51,875 nucleotides of DNA from Lachnospiraceae bacterium. Lineage in GTDB: Bacteria; Bacillota; Clostridia; Lachnospirales; Lachnospiraceae. How positions within the stretch are numbered: the stretch's first letter is position 1; the number at the start of each line of letters is the position of its first letter. Shown in pieces: positions 45,571-51,875 of the stretch. The notes under the pieces are model-generated. The model did no database searches and was not told the origin of the DNA. It saw only the letters and a list, made by a program, of their open reading frames with translations. The stretch spans positions 1 through 51,875 of the forward strand of contig JAUNIR010000008.1 in the NCBI GenBank assembly GCA_030523345.1. Direction: 5' to 3'. Position numbers and translations under genes: made by a program.

Positions 45571-46899
45571 CTATTTAGATTCCACAATTTCTTTAAAATA
45601 ATCTCCACGTTCTTCAAAATTCTTAAAATACCCATATGACGGAGCCGCAGGAGACAAAATGCAAGCTTTCCCTGGCTTAGTATTATCTTTTGCTATTTTT
45701 ACTGCGTAATCAAGATTTATAGTTAACATAACATTATGTGGCAGTTCTTTTTCCTGCTCTTTTGGATTAGGCATATACGCAGTTGACATAACATTTCCAA
45801 ACTCATCAGGATAAATACTATTATCCTCATAGTAAAAGCCCATCATCTCGCATATTCTACGTCCTGTTGCATAGCACAGTATAAATAATATGTCTTCCCT
45901 TTTAAGAATAAAATCAACTAATATATCATAGTCAATTCCTCTATCCATTCCGCCAACTATTACTGTTGCCGCATTTTCAACACTCTCAATTGCATTAATG
46001 CATGCCTCCGGAATTGTTGAAATTGAATCATCATAATATTTTACACCGTCTATTTCTGCAAAATACTCAAGCCTATGAGGTAGCCCCTTAAATGATGATA
46101 TTGCTTTTTTAATAGACGCTTCGATAAGCAATTTTGTTTCATCCAGTAAAACTTTTCCTCTAGTTTCTATCCTTCCAGTTAATACATAGGCTGCAACCTG
46201 GTATACGAACTCGGCATTTGTTTTATTGTGTTCTCCTAATATTTGTAGTTCAAAATCTCTTAAAGGCCCATTTATGATTGTATCTTTAGACTTATGATCT
46301 ATTTTAGGAACATTTTCTCCAACAAAGCAAATATCATCTTCTGTCTGATGCGAAATAATATTTGCTTTTGCTGCAAAATATTTATCCATCGTTCCATAAT
46401 AATCAAGATGTTCTTCATATAAATTTAAAAAAACTGCCACATGTGGTGCCCAATTTATATGCAAAAGCTGATGACACGAAAGTTCAAAAACAACCCATGT
46501 ATCTTTATCTATTTCATCAATCATATCGAAACATGGCTTTCCGATGTTTCCAAGAAGAACCGCTTTTTTGCCGCATTCATTTAGAACATGCGCAATCATA
46601 GCCGATGTGGTGCTCTTCCCCTTAGTACCAGTAATTCCTATTGTTTTTTCAGAAAATTCATCTAAAAAGAGTTCAGTCTGAGACGTATACTTTGGATTGT
46701 CCTCAAGCATAATTATGCCAGGACTCTTTATTATAAAGTCATAATCGTCCTCATTAATTTCTTCCATTTTACCCTCGAATACATCAAGACATTTATACTG
46801 AACATGATTTTTTATATATTGTTCAGTACTTTTTCCTTCTCTTCCGTATCCAAAGATTAATATTCTTTTGTCTGTAAGTTTATTAATTATACTGTTCAT
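45571..46899 (-). CDS. murD: MurD-like UDP-N-acetylmuramoylalanine--D-glutamate ligase
   Basis: The protein (442 residues) has the three Mur-ligase domains: an N-terminal Rossmann-type UDP-binding domain (ILIFGYGREGKST), a central ATP-binding domain with P-loop GITGTKGKSTTSAMIAHVL and the lysine-region Asn/His motifs NLYEEHLDYYGT, and a C-terminal domain with YYDDSISTIPEA. This fits MurD, which adds D-Glu to the peptidoglycan precursor. It is outside any division/cell-wall cluster and next to metal-GTPase genes, so it may be a second, specialised Mur ligase rather than the essential MurD. It starts 29 bp after the G3E-fusion gene. Confidence 0.8.
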   Translation of the reverse strand: MNSIINKLTDKRILIFGYGREGKSTEQYIKNHVQYKCLDVFEGKMEEINEDDYDFIIKSPGIIMLEDNPKYTSQTELFLDEFSEKTIGITGTKGKSTTSAMIAHVLNECGKKAVLLGNIGKPCFDMIDEIDKDTWVVFELSCHQLLHINWAPHVAVFLNLYEEHLDYYGTMDKYFAAKANIISHQTEDDICFVGENVPKIDHKSKDTIINGPLRDFELQILGEHNKTNAEFVYQVAAYVLTGRIETRGKVLLDETKLLIEASIKKAISSFKGLPHRLEYFAEIDGVKYYDDSISTIPEACINAIESVENAATVIVGGMDRGIDYDILVDFILKREDILFILCYATGRRICEMMGFYYEDNSIYPDEFGNVMSTAYMPNPKEQEKELPHNVMLTINLDYAVKIAKDNTKPGKACILSPAAPSYGYFKNFEERGDYFKEIVESK

Positions 46900-46928
46900 G
46901 TGTTTGCTACTTGTTTACATAATAATAT

Positions 46929-47879
46929 TTATGTAAAGTACACCAATTCGTCTTCAGGTTTCTCTGCTGCTACAACCTTTTCTGCATATAAAACTGGTCC
47001 AAGACCTCTGTATTCTTTAGCAAATTCAATTTTAATTTTTCCGGTAAAGTCAACCCAGCTCTTATGCTTTAATGTATATGCTTCGTCGTACTTACATTTC
47101 ATTCCTAAAAACTGAATATCATCAACACAGCAAGTCATTGCAAATCTTCCTGGAACGAATACATTGCGCTTAAGTGAGCCGTCTTCTGGATTATATACAA
47201 GTCCTAGAAAATGTACATGTTTACCCTCGTATTTCTTCGGCTTATCCATACAGTCAGTAAACCATATTGCATAATCCGCATCTGTAATTTCAATTACATC
47301 TGCGTCAATATCAAAAGGAAGTTCTTCTTCACTAGTATCAACTTTACCATCCATAAGCTCATATATAATTTGTGCTGGCCTATTTATAGCCTTAACGGCG
47401 CCCCTAAATTTGCGCTTATTTGTATTTTCATCACATCTGTTAAAAACAACAAGCTCTGCTCCAAACAAAATCTCATTCATCATAGCTCGCATATTGTTCT
47501 GATACATTTCAAAAGTCTGTGAATCCACTGTTGCTATAGCCTGAGCAAGAACCCAACCTGCTGGCATCTTCATCTCATATACAGGAGCCACTTCCCATGT
47601 ACCATTATACTCAATAAATACATTGTCAGGATCGTACTCCTTTGCAATTCGCTTAAGATTTTCTTCATTAAACTCTTCTTCATTTTCAAGCATAACAAGC
47701 TTGGCATTTACAGTCTTAAGCTTTTCTTCATCATACTCAATCTCGCCATCTTCACAGCAGATTATAAGCTTCTTATCAGGTGTTCCTGAAAATTCGCTTC
47801 CATATAGAGTTTCATTAATAAGCGATGTTTTACCACTATCCATGAAACCTGTTATAAAAAATACAAGTACTTCTTTCAT
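46929..47879 (-). CDS. G3E-like GTPase fused to DUF1980/YcgQ-like domain
   Basis: Residues 1-180 look like a CobW/G3E-type P-loop GTPase: Walker A GFMDSGKT (11-18) and FNRCD (146-150) in place of NKxD. The CxCC metal motif of canonical CobW proteins is not present; the switch-I-like region has ICCEDGE instead. Residues about 190-305 match the soluble domain of DUF1980/YcgQ-type proteins (TIGR03943), with FVPGRFAMTCCVDDIQFLGM. In B. subtilis, ycgQ/ycgR-type genes relate to metal/zinc homeostasis. No permease partner is in the window. It is 2 bp after the canonical His-rich G3E gene. Confidence 0.75.
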   Translation of the reverse strand: MKEVLVFFITGFMDSGKTSLINETLYGSEFSGTPDKKLIICCEDGEIEYDEEKLKTVNAKLVMLENEEEFNEENLKRIAKEYDPDNVFIEYNGTWEVAPVYEMKMPAGWVLAQAIATVDSQTFEMYQNNMRAMMNEILFGAELVVFNRCDENTNKRKFRGAVKAINRPAQIIYELMDGKVDTSEEELPFDIDADVIEITDADYAIWFTDCMDKPKKYEGKHVHFLGLVYNPEDGSLKRNVFVPGRFAMTCCVDDIQFLGMKCKYDEAYTLKHKSWVDFTGKIKIEFAKEYRGLGPVLYAEKVVAAEKPEDELVYFT

Positions 47880-47881
47880 AA

Positions 47882-48913
47882 TTAAAGTCCGAATAATTCC
47901 TCTATTTTATGTTCGTTAATTTCTGCACCAATAACAACAAGTCGGCCTGTATATTCTGGCTCTCCCGTTCTAAGTTCATATTCTCCGTCTACAAAGTCAA
48001 AGTAAATCCATGTTCCATCTACAGATTCAACCATTCCCTTTGAACGGATAATAACACCATATTCTTCGCTATCTGCAAATGTTTTCATTGCTTTTTCAAT
48101 CACAGCTCTGTCAAACTTATGAGGCGTTTCGATTCCCCAGCTTGTGAATACGTCATCAGCGTGATGATGGTGATGATGGTCGTGATCATGGCAACCACAT
48201 GTGCAATCAGGGCCATGGTCATGGTGGTGTTCGTGTTCATCATGGCCGTGGTCGTGGTGATGGTGTTGTTCCTCATGAGCCTTATCTGCAAGTTCCTTCA
48301 TCTCACTTGTAAGTGTATTAGCACCTTCTATCGCCTTAAGTATTTGCGTTCCTGCAATCTTATCCCAAGGAGTTGTAATAATCGCAGCCTTATCATTATG
48401 TTCTCTTAAATGCTTAACGCAATCTTCAAGCTTTGAATCTTCCATATCCTGAGTACGTGATAGAACAATTGTTGATGCATACTCAACCTGATTATTGAAG
48501 AATTCTCCAAAAGCTTTCATCTGTTTTAAAGCCTTAGGACCGTTAACTACTGTTACAAGACCATTTAATTTAATTCCGTGGCTCTCTTCGAGCTTTGTAA
48601 CTGAAGTCATTACATCACTCAATTTTCCGACACCTGATGGCTCAATAAGGATTCTGTCTGGTGTAAATTTTTCAATTACTTCACGTAAATTTTTATCGAA
48701 ATCTCCAACTAATGAACAGCAAATGCATCCCTGGTTCATTTCTGTAATTTCTATGCCTGCATCCTTAAGAAATCCCCCATCGATTCCAACTTCACCAAAC
48801 TCATTCTCAATAAGAACAACTTTTTCGCCCTTAAATACTTCATCAAGCATTTTTCTAATAAATGTAGTCTTTCCCGCACCGAGAAATCCTGAAATAATAT
48901 CAACTTTTGTCAT
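47882..48913 (-). CDS. CobW/G3E-family GTPase with His-rich metal-binding linker
   Basis: This 343-residue G3E GTPase has GFLGAGKT (9-16), the metal motif CICC (63-66) in NQGCICCSLVGD, and a C-terminal CobW domain (about 255-343). Between them, residues 213-251 hold 20 His and 3 Cys. Such linkers bind zinc or cobalt/nickel; YciC/ZagA-type members act as zinc chaperones under zinc limitation. The second of two adjacent Met codons (48913) is preferred because GGAGG then lies 5 nt upstream; it overlaps the GGDEF stop as TGATG, coupling the genes. It starts 2 bp before the fused GTPase gene in order of transcription. Confidence 0.9.
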   Translation of the reverse strand: MTKVDIISGFLGAGKTTFIRKMLDEVFKGEKVVLIENEFGEVGIDGGFLKDAGIEITEMNQGCICCSLVGDFDKNLREVIEKFTPDRILIEPSGVGKLSDVMTSVTKLEESHGIKLNGLVTVVNGPKALKQMKAFGEFFNNQVEYASTIVLSRTQDMEDSKLEDCVKHLREHNDKAAIITTPWDKIAGTQILKAIEGANTLTSEMKELADKAHEEQHHHHDHGHDEHEHHHDHGPDCTCGCHDHDHHHHHHADDVFTSWGIETPHKFDRAVIEKAMKTFADSEEYGVIIRSKGMVESVDGTWIYFDFVDGEYELRTGEPEYTGRLVVIGAEINEHKIEELFGL

Positions 48914-50235
48914 CATGTCCTCCTTCGCCTGTCATTACCACTTCTTTTGTAGTATTCTTCCTTACAGGCATACATTTTTTTATCTGCTTCTTTCATAATC
49001 TCTAGAAAAGAATATCCTTTATAATCAAGCGTTCTTACATACCCATACGATAACGAAAGGCCACTTACAAGCTTACCTTGCCATGAATCGCACAAGTTTT
49101 GAAATTCCTGCATTATATCAGCTATTTTGCCCCCATCTGCCTCAATTACAGCAACGAATTCATCTCCACCAATTCTATATACTTTACCATAGCTTAAGAA
49201 CCCCTTCTTCAGGCAGTCAGATGCTCCTATAATTAATTCATCCCCCGCCTCGTGACCCAAGGTATCATTTGCATCCTTTAATCCATTTACATCTATGGCA
49301 ATAAGCGTTATATCTGAAATATTTACAACTGGTTCAAAAAGCTCTTTTATATCATTATCATAGGCCCTTCTGTTAAGTAGGCCTGTGAGTTCATCGGTCA
49401 GTGCTGTTTTGACAAGCAGCTCTTCCCTATGTTTCTCATCATCTATAATCTGTGTGGCATAAAGAACTTTTTTCAGTTTACCTGAGTTATCACATTCAAC
49501 TTCTATGAAAGAGCCTTTGGCCCATCCCGCATATCCTATAAATTCTGTCGAAATAATTTTTTTATCATGCATTCGTTCGTTCAAGGTTGATAAATCAGTG
49601 AACTCCCTCATGTGATCTATATATTTCTCATCCGTTGTCTGATCGATTGCCGCTGATATTGTTTTCTGACAACCTTTTCTGTAATTTTCGCTATGTATCT
49701 TATGAATCAAGTTTTGAGTAGATACTTCCGTGACCGTATCTTTTTCTAAGTCAAAAAGATGTAGGGTGAAATATATGTCTGCCAGTGACCTTATAATCCT
49801 CTGCTGTTCATCTATTGCATTTTTTTCATCATCAATTATTTGCGTAGTAAAAACAAGCCTTACAGGTACTCCTGCCTCACTTCGTTCAAGAACAATAAAT
49901 TGCGCTCTAAACCAGCCAGCATCGTTCCCAATAAACTCGCTGTCAATAACATTCTTGTATCTAAGTCTTGGCTTTATCGTGTGAACATCACAAAAAGTCA
50001 AAGCATCATATAAATGTTCTATAACAACTGTATTACGAAGGAAATTCTTTAATATTTCAAAATAATTTTCGTCTTCATTAAAGAATCTCTTTGTATTTTC
50101 ATCATGATCTAACTGGGAAATAGACCTTGCTTCTAAATCGATTAGAAATATCGACTTATAGATACTAGACATTCCCCTCATAATAGAGTCATACTTTTCT
50201 ATCATTTTATTTTCATTACTAATATTGCTAGACAT
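48913..50235 (-). CDS. Diguanylate cyclase with duplicated sensory domain
   Basis: The C-terminal 170 residues are a GGDEF domain with GGDEF at 356-360 (YRIGGDEFVAV) and DVNGLKDANDTLGHEAGDELI, so an active c-di-GMP synthase is expected. The RxxD inhibitory site is absent (LSYG at its position). The N-terminal region is a tandem pair of PAS-like units: residues 99-138 and 230-269 both contain EFIG...GW...TQIIDDEK. There is no membrane helix. The start is uncertain: MSSNIS at 50235 has no ribosome-binding site but an extended -10 (TGGTAAAAT) lies only 8 nt upstream, so the mRNA may be leaderless. It is translationally coupled to the His-rich G3E GTPase. Confidence 0.85.
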   Translation of the reverse strand: MSSNISNENKMIEKYDSIMRGMSSIYKSIFLIDLEARSISQLDHDENTKRFFNEDENYFEILKNFLRNTVVIEHLYDALTFCDVHTIKPRLRYKNVIDSEFIGNDAGWFRAQFIVLERSEAGVPVRLVFTTQIIDDEKNAIDEQQRIIRSLADIYFTLHLFDLEKDTVTEVSTQNLIHKIHSENYRKGCQKTISAAIDQTTDEKYIDHMREFTDLSTLNERMHDKKIISTEFIGYAGWAKGSFIEVECDNSGKLKKVLYATQIIDDEKHREELLVKTALTDELTGLLNRRAYDNDIKELFEPVVNISDITLIAIDVNGLKDANDTLGHEAGDELIIGASDCLKKGFLSYGKVYRIGGDEFVAVIEADGGKIADIMQEFQNLCDSWQGKLVSGLSLSYGYVRTLDYKGYSFLEIMKEADKKMYACKEEYYKRSGNDRRRRT

Positions 50236-50282
50236 ACATAGTAATTTTACCACGAAAATGCAATCTTTTATAGCAAAAGAAC

Positions 50283-50310
50283 AAAAAAATGACACCGGAA
50301 TCCCGATGCC
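50283..50310 (-). terminator. Terminator after the 77-aa gene
   Basis: On the minus strand GGCATCGG pairs with CCGGTGTC (with wobbles) around a 4-nt loop and is followed by ATTTTTTT. It is 56 nt after the stop. Confidence 0.82.
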
Positions 50311-50366
50311 ATAATTTCTTTCCTGTTGGCAAATTAAAAGCTTGCCCTAAGACAATTATACTCTTA

Positions 50367-50600
50367 TTAGCCGTTAATCATGAAGTTTACAAGCTTCTCT
50401 ACATCAGCTGGCTCTGCTGCAATGATTTCAAGTTCACCAATCTGGCCATCTGAAAAAATATTAGCAAGTGAAACATACTGTGAAAGCTTTGACTTAAGGT
50501 TAAGTCTATCTCCCTCACCTGTAACAAGTTCAACCTTTCCTTCACATGAATCAATTACCTTAAAAAATTTTTCAATGTTTGTAATGTTCTGTACTTTCAT
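50367..50600 (-). CDS. Small conserved-looking protein (77 aa), function unknown
   Basis: I cannot assign a family. The protein is a compact mixed alpha/beta sequence: MKVQNITNIEKFFKVIDSCE, then a strand-rich KVELVTGEGDRLNLKSKL and a C-terminal helix PADVEKLVNFMING. AGGAGGA lies 6 nt upstream of the ATG. Its own promoter (50726-50754) and a structured leader of about 119 nt precede it, and it has its own terminator, so it is a monocistronic gene with potential post-transcriptional control. Confidence 0.8.
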   Translation of the reverse strand: MKVQNITNIEKFFKVIDSCEGKVELVTGEGDRLNLKSKLSQYVSLANIFSDGQIGELEIIAAEPADVEKLVNFMING

Positions 50601-50719
50601 ATTTTTTCCTCCTATTTGCGGTTAACTCTCATCTTACCGCTGCTTCTAAAGGTTCAGGCCCTCCTCAAAGCCATCCACCTTCAACTTAAGTGACACGGAT
50701 TAGTTCTTTCCTAACCCTC
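50601..50719 (-). promoter_or_regulatory. Structured 5' leader RNA of the 77-aa gene
   Basis: This part of the gene-free stretch 50601-50911 is a predicted leader of about 119 nt. It has three helices: GGGTTAG/CTAATCC near the 5' end, AAGGT/ACCTT enclosing a further GGC/GCC pairing in the middle, and GCGGT/ACCGC ending 16 nt before the start codon, next to the ribosome-binding site. I could not match it to a riboswitch family I know, to SRP RNA or to a T-box. Confidence 0.55.
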
Positions 50720-50725
50720 ACCATC

Positions 50726-50754
50726 ATTATAGTAATGTTGCATAAATTTTGCAA
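50726..50754 (-). promoter_or_regulatory. Strong promoter of the 77-aa gene
   Basis: On the minus strand a -35 TTGCAA (50749-50754), a 17-bp spacer and a consensus -10 TATAAT (50726-50731) are seen. The start is near 50719. The remaining 50755-50911 is AT-rich and should hold the divergent promoter of the plus-strand lipoprotein; I see TATACT at 50856-50861 but no good -35. Confidence 0.82.
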
Positions 50755-50911
50755 CCAAAATTTGTACAATATTTTCTGATAATACACCTCATTTTTGCAC
50801 AGATGTACTAAATTAGTAAAAGTATAATAGTATATTATACCCATTCATGGTAAACTATACTCTAGTTACAAATCAGCAAAACATCTTAAAATAAAATGAA
50901 AAGGAGCTATT

Positions 50912-51514
50912 ATGAAGAAAAATATAGTATATGCCATAGGCATAATTCTTATGCTCTCCTTATGCGGTTGCAATAGTAAAAAAGCTGAAGAAGAAGCTAA
51001 AAGAGCTGAAGCTATAGCAGAGGGAGAAGCCAAGAAAGCTGAAGATGAAGCTAAAAAAGCCGAGGAGGAAGCCAAAAGAATTGAGGAAGAGGCTAAAAAG
51101 CTCGAAGAAGAGGCTAAGAAACTTGAAGAAGAAGCCCTAAACGCTGAAAACGAAAAATCTTCGGATGAAAGTTATGATTCGCTTGCCGATTTCGTTAATG
51201 GCTCAGAAATGGCTGCATCCATCGAGGAAATCAACAAAAATCTAATGGAGTCAGGTCTCTGCTGCACAGTAGAATCTGAAGGCGAAAATATTATAGTATT
51301 TGAATACACCTTTTTAAACCAGCTCGATATAGCACCCGACGCAATGGACGATTTAGAAAATACTCTGGACGCAGAGCTCGCCCCTATCCTAGCTGAACAA
51401 GGAATAAAAATGGCTGACGAAATAAGTTCATATGGCTTTTCGTTAAAAGGCGTTCGCGTTTTAATAAAGAATGCTGACTCAACAGAGTTTTATAGCAAAA
51501 TATTTGATATCTAA
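50912..51514 (+). CDS. Lipoprotein with long charged coiled-coil repeat
   Basis: The protein (200 residues) has a lipoprotein signal with lipobox LCGC (Cys at 20). Residues about 24-80 are a Glu/Lys/Ala heptad-type repeat (units AEEEAKR / AEDEAKK / LEEEAKK, about 7 residues each) forming a charged helix. The C-terminal 110 residues are a globular domain (LADFVNGSEMAASIEEINK...IFDI) that resembles DUF4854-type lipoprotein tails seen in Lachnospiraceae; that match is from memory and tentative. A GGAGC site precedes the ATG. A terminator follows. Confidence 0.82.
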   Translation: MKKNIVYAIGIILMLSLCGCNSKKAEEEAKRAEAIAEGEAKKAEDEAKKAEEEAKRIEEEAKKLEEEAKKLEEEALNAENEKSSDESYDSLADFVNGSEMAASIEEINKNLMESGLCCTVESEGENIIVFEYTFLNQLDIAPDAMDDLENTLDAELAPILAEQGIKMADEISSYGFSLKGVRVLIKNADSTEFYSKIFDI

Positions 51515-51560
51515 AATTGTAACTTTCAATATTGAAAATTTAAATATAATAATTTAAACA

Positions 51561-51604
51561 ATAAAAAATCAGCTAATACCTTATAGATATTAGCTGATTT
51601 CTTT
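51561..51604. terminator. Bidirectional terminator between the lipoprotein (+) and tsf (-)
   Basis: AAATCAGCTAATA and TATTAGCTGATTT form a perfect 13-bp stem with a 9-nt loop. On the minus strand it ends in TTTTTT, so it suits tsf best; the plus side has CTTT only. Confidence 0.88.
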
Positions 51605-51640
51605 ATATCAATAATTAATTTAAACTAATGACTATTCAAA

Positions 51641-51875
51641 TTAACCCTGCATCTGCTTAGCAACTTCTGCAGCGAAGTCTTCGTTCTTCTTTTCCATACC
51701 TTCACCAACTTCGAATCTTACCATCTTTGAAACCTTAAGATCCTTGTTAACTGATGAAAGATAAGCTGCAACTGTCTGCTTTCCATCTTCTGCTTTTACA
51801 TATACCTGATCAAGAAGGCTGATTTCCTTAACCTGCTTTGAGATACGTCCCTCTACAAGTCCTGAGAAAATCTTA
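51641..51875 (-). CDS. tsf: Elongation factor Ts, C-terminal part (runs off the window)
   Basis: The last 77 codons end MVRFEVGEGMEKKNEDFAAE and VAKQMQG, the standard EF-Ts C-terminus, preceded by LLDQVYVKAEDGKQTV. EF-Ts recycles EF-Tu-GDP to the GTP form. The 5' end lies beyond position 51875; rpsB would normally precede it. Confidence 0.95.
   Translation of the reverse strand, partial: KIFSGLVEGRISKQVKEISLLDQVYVKAEDGKQTVAAYLSSVNKDLKVSKMVRFEVGEGMEKKNEDFAAEVAKQMQG

Noticed and set aside
48119..48409. Plus-strand Met/Val-rich 96-codon frame resembling a membrane peptide
   Set aside because: It is the complement of the His-rich linker of the CobW gene; the hydrophobic look comes from reading CAT/CAC complement as ATG/GTG.
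50601..50719. Possible SRP RNA (AGAAGCAGCGGTAAG resembles the 3' strand of the domain IV loop)
   Set aside because: The matching 5' strand (TCAGG) and the GGAA tetraloop are absent, and the stretch sits directly before a gene with its own ribosome-binding site.

Overview
The window looks like a chromosomal segment from a low-GC anaerobic Firmicute, most likely a Clostridia / Lachnospiraceae-type organism (inference). The pointers are AT-rich DNA, strong AGGAGG-type ribosome binding sites, the rimP-nusA-ylxQ-infB-rbfA-nrnA and rpsO-pnp gene order, an aspartate carbamoyltransferase with a PyrI subunit, a TGS-uridine kinase, and small proteins I associate with Lachnospiraceae. Most genes are housekeeping and lie on the minus strand. 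I see no prophage, insertion sequence, CRISPR array, rRNA or integrase.

Layout, left to right (minus-strand transcripts run right to left). 1-574: start of phosphopentomutase (deoB) and a small membrane protein. 743-13746: translation/RNA superoperon rimP-nusA-ylxQ-infB-rbfA-nrnA, ended by a terminator; then a SleB-type secreted hydrolase with its own promoter and a candidate LexA box, truB, ribF, a lipoprotein, rpsO and pnp. 13891-19339: carB, a secreted coiled-coil protein and an SPFH/zinc-ribbon protein, each followed by a hairpin. 19451-27184: a six-gene unit (DUF815 ATPase, ppx, ppk, 85-aa protein, ABC-F, HAD phosphatase) read from a promoter that overlaps the divergent promoter of a DUF5050-type membrane protein (27314-28333, plus strand). 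28334-31276: folate cluster folC-folP-folBK. 31402-33371: plus-strand nitroreductase, pyrB and pyrI. 33413-44763: minus-strand series PurF-like protein, dgt, dnaG, trmK, nif3, TGS-uridine kinase, rnpB (RNase P RNA), hybrid histidine kinase, proA. 44934-45017: tRNA-Leu(CAG) with a consensus promoter and a terminator. 45088-50235: candidate operon of a GGDEF protein, a His-rich G3E GTPase, a second G3E-like GTPase fused to a DUF1980/YcgQ-like domain, a MurD-like ligase and a zinc-ribbon membrane protein. 50367-51875: a 77-aa protein behind a structured leader, a coiled-coil lipoprotein (plus), and the 3' end of tsf.

The observations I rate highest are: a PurF-like protein that keeps the PRPP loop and Fe-S cysteines but has no N-terminal glutaminase cysteine; the GGDEF / two-GTPase / Mur-ligase / zinc-ribbon operon; a SOS-box-like palindrome upstream of a cell-wall hydrolase; absence of rpoD between dnaG and trmK and of ylxR between nusA and ylxQ; a structured leader RNA before a 77-aa gene; and a pair of overlapping, probably mutually exclusive divergent promoters. 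All functions are assigned by reading motifs; no database search was run.
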